Of a DNA stretch of 64,000 nucleotides, positions 51,247 through 62,205 are shown piece after piece; the first letter of the stretch is position 1, and each line of letters begins with the position of its first letter. Position numbers and translations under genes: made by a program. The stretch covers positions 21,884,545 through 21,948,544 of the forward strand of contig OZ018411.1 of assembly GCA_963969595.1 (NCBI GenBank), in the 5' to 3' direction. The notes beneath the pieces are model-generated. The model saw nothing but the letters and a program-made list of their open reading frames with translations, had not been told where the DNA came from and did not search any database. This DNA is from Neckera pumila. Its lineage: Eukaryota > Streptophyta > Bryopsida > Hypnales > Neckeraceae.

Positions 51247-52153
51247 TTAATTCCTAAAGGCCCAAGGCCTTACTTTTGCCAAAAAAACACCCAAAACTGC
51301 CATTTTTTTAGCAAAGAGTGAAAAAAAAATTAAAAATGTTTTTTTTTGCATATCTAACTAGAATGAGAATGTGTGGACAAATTTCAGAATTTTTGACCGC
51401 ACAGATTGCAAGATATCTACATTTAAAGTGAAAAAAACAAAATTTTCAGCATTTTGTGGGACTGGATTTTTTGACTTTGAACATTTTTCAATTAAATTTT
51501 TATACTACAAAGTTTTGAGCTTTAAATGTTTATAGTAAAGAATTGAGTTGACAATCTACCCAAAAAAAAGAAATTCAAAACTTAATTTTCATTATTGAAA
51601 AAATTGTTAAGTAGAAGTAGGTACAAGATAGAAGGAAAATCTAAAATATTCATATATTTTAGATGGAATTAAAATGCACTTATCCAAATGGTCTGATTGG
51701 TCTAGCAAGTAAACTTAATCATGCAAAAAAATAAAAATTGAAAAATTTGAAAAATTGCATTCAAAAATGAATCCTACAAGTTATTTTTTTCAAAAAGATG
51801 CTTTAACTGCCCAAAAAACAAGAATGCCCAAAACTTTCTCATAACAAATCCAAATGAAATGATTCAAAGCTTTTTAGATAGAAAAAAATATAATCATTGA
51901 GAAAATAATACTAAAAAAAATAAAAAAAAATTGCAATTTTTTTTTGCTGCCCGCCGTCCTCTGTTTTGAGCTTATTTGGTCATAACTTTTGTTCCTAGGC
52001 ACCGATTGTCAAACTGATTATACTCCTATGAAGCTAATCAGTTTTTCTACCTTCCAATAAAGTTTCAAAAAATCAGGAGAAAATTTCAGCCCGTAGGTAC
52101 CTACTTGAAAACGCATTTGTCCCTCGAAGAGACAACGGGCTTTTAGGGGTTAA
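51247..52153 (+). mobile_element. TTAA-type non-autonomous element, subfamily B, full length
   Basis: TTAA at 51247-51250 then TTCCTAAAGGCCCAAGGCC; the 3' end GGGCTTTTAGGGG precedes TTAA at 52150-52153. About 907 bases. It faces the inverted copy at 52464-53387 tail to tail. Confidence 0.75.
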
Positions 52154-52183
52154 TAGTGGTAATTTGAATGAACATTATCACAA

Positions 52184-52213
52184 GGGGGGGTGGGGGGGGG
52201 TGGGGGTGGGGGG
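52184..52213 (+). other. Poly-G tract with G-quadruplex potential
   Basis: Thirty bases of G interrupted only by three single T residues, giving four runs of five or more G. It lies in the spacer between two facing TTAA elements; the surrounding DNA is AT-rich. Confidence 0.85.
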
Positions 52214-52463
52214 TCTTTTAGGTGTAAATAAGAAAACAATTACTTCAAAAAAAACTCAAAATATTTTATTGCTACTATCACTTGTTGGAGAAGTGTCAAA
52301 TTAATAGGATTTTTTTTTGTTGTATTTACCAATTTATTTCACGTTTAAAGTTTAAACTTTATAACAATTAAGATTTATTATGAAACTAGCAGAGATTTCT
52401 TATAGTAATAGATAACATAGTCTTATGTAACAAAAAAGTTTTTATATTGAGCTTGAATATTAT

Positions 52464-53387
52464 TTAACCCCTAAGGACCATTGTCCCTTCGGGGGACAAA
52501 TGCATTTTTGGACAAGTACCTACAAGCTGAAATTTTCTTTTGATTTTTTTAAAAATTTTTTGGAGGTAGAAAAGCTAATTAGCTTCATGAGAATATAATT
52601 ATTTTCACAATTGGTGCTGGAAACAGAAGTTATGACCAAATAAGCTCAAAATAGGGGACGGCGGGCAGCAAAAAAGATTTGCCATTTTTTTTTTTTTTTT
52701 AAGTGTTTTTTTTCTCATAGATTATATATTTGTCTATCTAGAAAGCTTTGATTCATTTCGTTTGGATTTTGTATGAGAAAGTTCTGGACATTCTTGTTTT
52801 TTGGGTAGTTAGAGCATCTTTTTGAAAAAAATAACTTGTAGGATTCATTTGTGAATGCAATTTTTCAAAATTTTCAATTTTTTTTTTTTTGCATGGTTTA
52901 GTTTACTTGCTAGAACAATCTCGCCATTGGGATTAGTGCATTTTAATCCCACCTAAAATATATAAATATTTTAGAGTTTCCTTCTATCTCGTACCTACTT
53001 CTACTTAACAATTTTTTTAATAATGAAAATTTAGTTTTTGTGAATTTTCTTTTTTTGGCGAGATTCTCAACTCAATTATCCAATATAAACATTAAAAGCT
53101 TAAAACTCTGTAGTGAAAAAAAATAAAGTTAAAAATGTTCAAAGTCAAAAAATCTAGTCCCACAATGTGTTGAAAACTTGTTTTTTTCACTTTAAATGTA
53201 GATATCTTGCAATCTGTGCGGTCAAAATTCTGAAATTTTTTCCATACACTCTCATATTAGTTAGGTGTAAGATCCTATGGTTATATGTGAAAAAAAACAT
53301 TTTTCAAATTTTTTTACTTTTTGCTATAGAAATGGCAGTTTTGAGTGTTTTTTGGCATGAAAAGGGCCTCGGTCCTTTAGGGGTTAA
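52464..53387 (-). mobile_element. TTAA-type non-autonomous element, subfamily B, full length
   Basis: TTAA at 52464-52467 then CCCCTAAGGACCATTGTCCC, with the hairpin motif GTCCCTTCGGGGGAC just inside. The other end, GGTCCTTTAGGGG, precedes TTAA at 53384-53387. Opposite orientation to the copy at 51247. Confidence 0.75.
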
Positions 53388-53713
53388 AAGGTCAAATTGA
53401 ACTCACAAATGAAGTTTGACTATACGACAATAAAAATATAAACTAGTCCTTTATGAATTTAAGGACAAAATATTCATGATGTTATAATTGACCATTTTGA
53501 TAGATTGTATTGTGGAAAGTATAAACAAAATGTGGAAATAATTTTGTGTCATTAGATTGGTGAAGAAAATTGCATATTTTTGCTAAAAAATTTGAACTAA
53601 TAAAACTTTCCACCAAAATTGTTCATAACAACTAAAACATGTAAAGAACACAAGGCCAAATATGGAATCTTTGTCTTTAAATGGCTAAGTGTCATTCATG
53701 TTTAGAAACCTAA

Positions 53714-54646
53714 TTAACCCCTAAAAGACCAACATGCATTTTCTGGCAACATAGAAATTTTGGGCAGGTATGTGTGATTGGAGATTTGCATATTTTGGGC
53801 TGAAATTTTTATAGAAGGTGGGGACGAGGAATATCTTTCATGTGCAACAAATTTCATGACATTTGGAAATACGAGTCAAAAGTTATGGCCTAATATGGTA
53901 CTTTTTTTGTAACCGGGCAGTTTGGGTAGATAAAAAAAAAAATCACTTTTTTTCAAAAATAAAAATTTGAAATTGGTTTATTAAATTTATATAAATGTTG
54001 AAAGCTTTTAATCATTCCATTTTGATCAATGAATCAAATGTTACAAGGATTTTTAGTTTGCGGGCAGTTATGGATTGTCTACTCTAAAATAAACTTTGAA
54101 GTCATTTATTTCACTCAATTTTCAATATTTTTCAAAAAGAATAAAATTGCAGGATGCAGATTGTTTATTACAACATTGCAACCATTGGGATTGGCATTTT
54201 TCAATTCCTTAATTAACTTCTTAACAATGTAGTGTTTTAAACCATTCTCTACTTCTTTCTACTTACTATTTTTTTCCTATATGTTGTACAATTCCAAATA
54301 ATCTGAAAATTTCAAGCATGTAGCCAACTTGCTCTGAAGAATGAATCCAAAGAAGCACAACCATTTGAGAATTTTTTCATAATAATTTGACCTTGTGAAG
54401 TGCAGCTGCCCGGTTTTTCGCAGGACCAAAAAAAAGACTTTTGCCACTTCAAACGCTAATATCTTCCAATCTACACAATGAAAATTTCTGAAATTTTTTC
54501 CACACATTTTCAAACCAGAGTACTACAAGATCCTATAGTTATATATGTTCAAAAATGATATTTTTCAAAAATTTGGTACTTGTGCTAGAAACGGCAGTTT
54601 TAGACCATTTTTGGTGAAAACATAGTCAAGGAACTTTAGGGGTTAA
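53714..54646 (-). mobile_element. TTAA-type non-autonomous element, subfamily A, full length
   Basis: TTAA at 53714-53717 then CCCCTAAAAGACCAACATGC; the far end GAACTTTAGGGG precedes TTAA at 54643-54646. Internal sequence matches the reverse complement of the copies at 31.6 and 39.2 kb with moderate divergence. 933 bases. Confidence 0.75.
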
Positions 54647-54885
54647 TCCAAGAAGTTGTGAATTACCTCATTTTGATTTGAACACAAAATATTAGAGTAA
54701 GCATCACTTCGACGTGATTTTAGGATTCAAGCGTTGCGTACATCGATTAGTGTTGTTGGTTCTTTAGATAAATTCAATAGTTACTTGGTCATCATGCTTC
54801 CTAGTTCCTTTTTGTAATTATATATACACTCAAACCTCTTTTACATGACTACTTTAAAGTGTTTTTTTATATATCTAGCCAATTT

Positions 54886-55061
54886 GTCAAACTATCATTG
54901 AATGTTGAGATGTAAGAATTTACCTAATTGTCAAACTATCATTGAATGCCAAAAAATAACAACTTACCTAATTGCCAAACTATCATTGAGTGTCAAGATG
55001 TAATGACTTGCCTACTTGTTAGACTATCATTGAGTGTGCAGACATAACGACTTGCTTTAGT
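54886..55061. repeat. Minisatellite, four 44-bp units
   Basis: Units start at 54886, 54930, 54974 and 55018, each beginning GTCAAACTATCATTGA(A/G)TG or a close variant. The 44-base spacing is exact. Confidence 0.85.
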
Positions 55062-55170
55062 TTCTACTACACTCTTAACTTTATGATTGAAATTTTCACT
55101 TGATAGTTGATAGTTAGAATTGCTACATAAATCTTTTGAATAGGTAGTGATACCTATCCACTCAATATTA

Positions 55171-55607
<437 letters not shown>

Positions 55608-57190
55608 ATTTAAATAATTACTTCTCCTAGTGAAGTGTATTTTTCATTACCCTCCCACATCTGCAACCACATATCTATATTTTTTTGGACCATATTTGAT
55701 TATAATTGATAGGGGACAATTGACCCACATCTATACAAAATGTTGTACTATATGTCAAAGTTTTTGGTTTAGGATATTTTATTTATTTTAGATGAGGTGG
55801 ATGGACAAATTGCAGTGTTACATATCAACAAATCTATTTATTTTTGTCGCAATTTTGGAAGAGGGGTAAATTAGTAGGGCGGATTTGCTTGACTATTTTT
55901 GGTAGATAGCTGAGAACATCCTACGTAGTGAACTTGCTTGAAGAAAACATCAAGAGTTGTTGAACAACATAAAGGAAGGGTTTGGCTACTATTTAAATAT
56001 TATAGAAAAACACTAATTAACCATAGGCCATTATATATATTAGTTTGAAGTATTGTGGGACAATGTAAAAAATCAAACCCCAAACATTAGCAAATTTTGG
56101 ATTAAAAGTGCATACTTCATGCTTGAACTTGCCTTTTATATTCTCTTTGCTAAGTTAAATAAACAATTTCTCTAGAATTGGATAACCTACAATTTCTTCT
56201 ATAATGTGTGTTGTGGTATATTAAATGGTGGAGATTCTTTTTGCTTTTGCAAACTAGGGACACCTTTTCACCAAAGTAAAAAATATATATCTAGGAAGTT
56301 AAGATTTTAAACTCAATATAAGCTTTGCAACAAGGAAGAAAATCTTCACTGCAGTCCAATGTAGCACATTTCATGGTATATGGTTATCTCTACCACTTTT
56401 GAAAATTATATTTTGCCTTCATAGGATTCTAATCTTCAAAATGACTACAAGTTGAAAAGAAACAGAAAAATCCATGGGACAAGTGGAAGTTTTTAGTTTT
56501 TTTCTTGCCCTTTGAAGGTTGTATTTTCTTCTCTATATAAACACATTCAATTCTCAATGACAAAGGAAATATAAACTTCAAGGTGAATAAGTAGCAATTG
56601 AATGCTTAATATTCATCCACTATGTCACATTAGAAATTGTTGAACGTATGCCACATTAATAATAGGTACTTATATGAAAAATGATTCAATTTGAACCAAT
56701 AGCCTCTGCATTCTATGTCTTTGTATTTAGTCATCCATTGAACACTTATTGACCTTCGTATTTATCAAGGGTCACCTCCAAAGTTGTATTTTATTCCACA
56801 AGGTTAAAATATTCCTCAAGAATAAACATTTATAGCATTTTAAAAATCAATCAGTGTGGTTAACACTAAATTTTACTATTAGTGTAGTACTATTCATGAT
56901 GGAAAGTCTTCATAAATATCATTGGTAAGAAATTATTTCCTTATAAATAGACAAAAACATATATAAATTTCAGTTTTGTAATACACTATAGTGCTATATA
57001 TATTAGGACAAATTAGTGTACATTATATGACAATATCATTCGGCTTCACTTTGCCTACAAGAGAAAGGAATAGTATTATTTTACGCACAATGTTTCACCA
57101 GGTTGCTACAACCAAAAGATGTTGGCTATTTTTTGTGAATGATATTTTTATGTTAGGTGTGTCAAAATAGCTAGATTACTACTGTATTTT
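55608..57190. other. AT-rich intergenic DNA
   Basis: No supported gene, RNA or bounded repeat. Confidence 0.35.
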
Positions 57191-57194
57191 AATA

Positions 57195-57690
57195 TCACCA
57201 AGCCAAAGTTTACCCAGACATCACCTACTTCTGGCATAATTGTGACCAAGTATCATCCAAGTTTCGTCCAAATATCACATGAATATCACATAAATATCAC
57301 TAATAAATATCCCCCAAGTATTACATAAATACCATCCAAGTTTCACCCAAATATCATCCCAGCATTACATAAATATCATCCAAGTATCACATGAGTATTA
57401 AGAAAATAGTTAGGTACTTCTACAAAATAAATAAACCAAATATCACATAAATATCACATAAATATCACATAAATATCATCCAAGTATCATCTCAATATTA
57501 TATAAGTATTACCCACGTATCATTCCAATATTACACGAATATCACCCAAGTATCATTCCAATATTACATGAATATCACCCAAGTATCATCCCAATATTAC
57601 ATGAATATCCATGTATCATCCCAATATTACATCAGTATCACCCAAGTATCATCCCCATATTACATCAGTATTACCCAAGTATCACGTGAG
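57195..57690. repeat. Minisatellite of ATCACCCAAGTATCA-type units upstream of the TL19-like gene
   Basis: Degenerate units of about 33 bases, with a consensus close to AATATCACCCAAGTATCA followed by TCCCAATATTACATG. The best preserved part is 57490-57680. A higher-order duplication is visible: a block starting AAGTATCACATGAGTATT near 57380 recurs as AAGTATCACGTGAGCATT near 57678. Confidence 0.85.
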
Positions 57691-57758
57691 CATTGAGGAA
57701 ATAGCTGGCCCAAAATGATAAAAAAATCATTGGAAAGGACTGAGTTGGGCGCCTTATC
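57683..57758 (+). promoter_or_regulatory. Candidate light-type promoter elements of the TL19-like gene
   Basis: A G-box core CACGTG (57683-57688) and a reversed I-box CTTATC (57753-57758) lie 178 and 108 bases before the ATG. An ATTGG (reverse CCAAT) occurs near 57729. G-box plus I-box pairs are common in plant photosynthesis promoters. Binding is inference. Confidence 0.4.
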
Positions 57759-57865
57759 CACATCCCCCAAAATCCAGCAATCCCCAACAGTCCCCTTTTT
57801 CCCAATAGCCCTCTCCTTCGCAGCCCAGCAACACTCGTTGCAAATTTTCTCGCAAGCTTCCAGCG

Positions 57866-60619
57866 ATGGCGCTTCTCGTGGCAACACCCATGGCGTCGTC
57901 TTCGTCTTCTTCCTCCTTAGTCACTCCCAATCTCACGCGCACCACCTTCACCTGTGTCCCGTCCCTTGGGAAGCTCGCTCTCTGTTCCCGGAAGAGTAGT
58001 GCTTGCAGTGTAACATGCGCGGCGTCGACGGAGCCCAAGGGGGATTGGGTGCGGAATGGCGCAGTAGCGATTGGCGCTGCGGCCATGGTGCTGCTGTCCT
58101 CTCCCGCCCTGGCGCTGGCGGACGAGAGCGGCGTTGATGGTCCTCCGTTCCAGACATACTATGGGACTGCCTCCAGTGCTTCCAGTTATGGGGGATATGG
58201 CGGCAATGCCAATAAGAAGGACAGTGCGGAGTACATTTTTGACGTGCCGCAGGTACTTGGGGCCTTCTTTCTTGGTTTGGCTTTTGGTGTGGGTGTCGAT
58301 GGGTTCGGGATTGAGTGAGTTTTGTTGCTGCGAGATCGGCCGCGTGTGGGACTCGGTTTAGGAATTGAAGTAGTGGTAGCAGAAAAGGGTTTGGTATTGA
58401 GTGAGCATGGGATCGTGCGGTTCTTTTGGAATGCATTAGGTCATCTTCACTCACTCGGGATCTCGCATGGAATTAGAATTCGGGAGTGATGCAACTGGAA
58501 GCGCATTGGGAATCACAGGAGAAAATTCCGGATTGGGACATTGAATGATTTAGAATGATTTGAAAGTTTGAAGAGAGTGTGCTTGGAATGCGGCGTATTC
58601 CGATTATTCAATGGCCGAATTCGGATTGTCTTCCATTTATTTCTAGTGATTTTCCAATGCATTTCCAGTGGAGGTGCTCTTAAGTTCAAATTTCACTTGA
58701 GTGTTGAGTGTTTAAAGGTCTGCAGATTCTCTTATGAGGCCTATTCAGCATGATTTAAGGATATAAGGATATAAAGCAGTAGGGTAGGGACACTCAAGAT
58801 TGCTACTCATTAGAATGAGAATTTTTTTTGCTCCTAGTAGATAAATGCAGTATTTTGCTTTGCTAAAGTTATGAAAGATCAAAACTCTGTAGGTAGTTGT
58901 CCTAAAACTAACACTGGACACTGAACAAATGTTTAAGTACCGGTAGTCTATATCCTCCTAATGTATCCTAGTAATATACGTCAATATGTACCCATTGTTT
59001 AGATTTTAGGGTGGCCCAAGTTTTAGTCAAGGGGTATATGGTATCCTCACCTTATGTTGTGCGGGAAACAAGGCAATTTAGAATTATCCTCGACCTGTTC
59101 AACGACTGGGAGACACTGATGTTTTTAGGTTTGGAGAGGCTATTTAGTCTCGAATTTAGAAATGTAGTAGGGTAGGTCAGCTCACCTTAAGATCACCACT
59201 TCATCAAGAATACGTTCACTATTTGGATAGTAACGATTGAATCCAGTCCGCTGTTGTGAATCTTCGAGATCTCGAAGTCCACTTGTGCAGTTCAATTCTA
59301 GGGTTGACTGCTGACATTTTATCATAAGGTTGAAATGCAATTGCAGTTTTTTTACTAAATTGGGCACAACACGGTTCTTCTTTCCCCAAAGTATTAACTT
59401 CTCATAGAGTTTCAGAATGCGATTCTGAAATCGCCTTCTTCTGTGGGGTTGCTCTCTCACACCGCTTTAGTAATTCCTTCTAGTTCTGGATGTGTTTTGT
59501 TTGTATGAGGTGAAGCACCTCCTTGAGATCCTTTGTCAAGTAAGTTGCCTAAACCTGAGGGCAGAACCTGAAGGTGGAGGCTGCCTTATTCTGCTGATGC
59601 CTGAGGGGAGGCGCCTTACCTGGCGTAAATTTTGCAGCCTAAGTTGTCTTAGAGCATAAGGTGTTCTGTCCTGTGGGATATTAGCCACAGATCTGCGTTA
59701 GTCCATCTTCTGCACTTAACGTGCCTGTCGGGCGTTGAAGCCGGCAGGATTTACGTTCATTTAGAAATTTTTATCCAAATAAACAGCCACTGGGGGGTGT
59801 CCATTTGATTTCTTTCTATTTAGAAACTTCTTAGCCATAATGTTTAAACAGCCTTTGAAGGTGTTTAATTGTTAGACTCGTGTCTTGCACTAACAGTAAC
59901 AGGCCTTTCTTGATCGAGACTTGAAATTCTACTTGTGGGCTAGTATTATTGACGGGACTTTGGGACTTAGAATCCTGCAAATCTCTTGTAAGTGGAAAGT
60001 AAGGAGAGAAATCCTGCGATCAAAGTCACAAACCCTATTGGGCTACTGCATTTGCGCCGTAGGTCTTATAAGAGCAATAAGTACAGTACAATTGATTTCC
60101 TGCTGAGCGCTTTGTAGTGCAAAGCAGAAAGTTTGCGCAGTTTGCTGAACTGTTCATGTGCACACATATGCTAAGAAGTGGGATGGTGCGTTTCAGGGTT
60201 GGAAGGAGCGTCAGATTTCGAAAGTTGAGAAAGGCACAAATGGAACAGATGCAGAGTTCTACAACCCCAGGAAAAAACAGGAGAAGGTGTACCTGACCTA
60301 CCTATCCGGCTTTCGCAAGTTAGGACCCCGAGACAACGTGCTCAACAACCTGGCTCTGTCCGATGTGGAGTTGCAAGACTTTCTGGGATCAGCAGAGGAT
60401 GTGAAATCAGACAACCTGACGCAGGATGGGCAGCTTTACTACATATTTGAAATCAACAGTCCAGTGGGGCATGAACTGATCAAGGTCACTTGTGCAAAGA
60501 ACAAGCTGTATTCCCACTTCGTCAAAGCACCTGCATCAGACTGGGCCCGAGACAAAGATATGTTGAGGAAAGTGCATGATTCTTTCACGACCGTTGGTGA
60601 CCCTACCCCCGTCACATAG
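57866..60619 (+). CDS. Thylakoid lumenal 19 kDa-like protein, PsbP-domain (Mog1/PsbP fold)
   Basis: Two exons, 57866-58252 and 60197-60619, joined in frame through a 1.94-kb intron (CCGCAG/GTACTT and TTTCAG/GGTTGG), giving 269 residues. Residues 1 to about 55 are a Ser/Thr-rich chloroplast transit peptide. A hydrophobic segment ending SSPALALA (about 67-84) is the thylakoid-transfer signal, with no twin arginine, so a Sec-type route is likely. The mature part has a Gly/Tyr/Ser linker and a PsbP-like domain (about 122-265) with EYIFDVPQGWKER, TDAEFYNP, LALSDVELQDF and SHFVKAP blocks. These match my recollection of the Arabidopsis TL19 protein; its biochemical role is poorly defined, presumably accessory to photosystem function in the lumen. 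The start is the first ATG of the frame. Confidence 0.88.
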
Positions 60620-60630
60620 ACTGTCGCAGA

Positions 60631-60653
60631 CACACACACACACACACACACAC
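60631..60653. repeat. (CA)n microsatellite in the 3' UTR of the TL19-like gene
   Basis: A run of CA dinucleotides about 12 bases after the stop codon. Confidence 0.9.
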
Positions 60654-62205
60654 TTTTTTAGTATTATCCAGAGGAGGCTGTATTTCTAATGTAATCAGTG
60701 CATGAGTCCAGAGCTGGATGATGAGCCTGGAGAGAAGGGGACTGTATAGGGAGATGAAAACACTCTTTGTAGTCTTTCTAGTTAATGTGTACCTTAGCGT
60801 CCTTGTTGACACCTTGTAAGTACAGAAAGCAGAATTCAAATTCTCATTTCAATGTTCACATGCATTCAACGTCTCGTGGTGTGAGCAGCACCCAGTCTTT
60901 TCATCTGGGACTTCATCTTCCCCTGCAACTTACTAGTCTACTCCAGGTGTAGAAGGGAATACTCAATGGCAGTTTGGACTTTGAATCCAGAATGGGAAGA
61001 GTCTTCGCTTAAAATTATGGTGGAAATTACAGACTTATAACAGCGACATGTAAACAATATTGAAAGATCGTTTAGTAAGCCCAGAAAGTCCACGTGTGAG
61101 CCATCTTCTTGATAGGGAAGGACCGTTACCCGTGAAACCCTCGATAGCAACCGCAAAAACCGCAAAAACCGTGAAACCGTGAGGGGGTTTACCGTGGCCA
61201 ACAAAGAACGGCGAGGGTCAGCTGAACGCCATGACCATTCAAACTTCAGAGATCCGTGGAGGAACATGCCCACGAATTATACACTGGCTTGAAAGGATGG
61301 TGGAAATAAATGAAATCAAATGAACTTGGGTTGCAAAATCTCAAACAAAAGGAGGTAAAATTAGCTCTGAGAAGATCGGTTGCAACATAGCGTCTCTTTC
61401 TTTCAGAAGTGGCCAGGCCAGGCAGGCATGCAATAGGTCTGAGGAAGCGATCATCACCACCTTTCTCAAGTTTGTGGAGTAGTCGAAGATTTCACATGCT
61501 GTAACCTCCTTGAATCAGAAATTAAAGAAGCCCACGATTAGCATAGCGAAGAGATGGTCGATGCCTGTGGGATGAGCCCTACTAAACCGCAGGGGAGTAC
61601 ATTGTAGGAGCCCCTATCTTCTTCAGTACAAGCACTGACGCAGGAACATTTCTAAAGAAAATGAACAAAGATTCACCCAATGAGCTGTCTTCATAAAAGA
61701 GAAACATATTCCCAAAGTACTCCAGGCATTGAAGAACTGGAAAAGCAAGCAAGAGGAAGACGACGACATTGGATGTGATACTCGGAGAAGTATGCCAATC
61801 GGTGCAAACGTGGAAGCAAGCTAAGATGAAGAAGAGAGGGAGTTTCATTTTTTGGAACTCGATCAAAGAACTAGGACGCAGACAGAAGCAGGCACAAGAC
61901 AGGCGATGAAAAAATAAAGCAGGAGACATCAAGACTCGCAAGTTATCAAACTGCACAAAGATGGGGTTGTTACATTTGTATGCCGAGTCGGACAATCCCA
62001 GATGTGGGATGACGCGTCAATCTTCCAAATGGAACTGGAATCTTGTCAAAGCCGAGCTTGGTCATGTAAAAACTCAACGCTTCTTATTCCCTTCCTGTAT
62101 CAGCAAACAGTGCTGAAGCTTATTGCATGGCTGAGTTGCAATGAATCAAGTCAATATAAAACACATGTGGTCCTGATATGGAGTGCGTTTTGGAGTTTCT
62201 TTCAG
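60654..62205. other. Intergenic region, possibly with upstream exons of the next gene
   Basis: Composition is mixed rather than AT-rich. Minus-strand frames at 60938-61273 and 61582-61995 show no recognised motif. The 5' exon of the gene starting at 62206 should lie here or slightly further upstream, but no start could be fixed; an ATG near 62002 in a frame leading towards the exon is one candidate. Confidence 0.35.

Noticed and set aside
61130..61200. Clustered AACCGCAAA / AACCGTGA motifs resembling a short repeat array
   Set aside because: Units are too few and irregular; not CRISPR-like and not a convincing tandem repeat.
61582..61995. 137-codon hydrophobic minus-strand frame
   Set aside because: It has membrane-like composition but no recognised family, splice context or promoter; kept out as unsupported.
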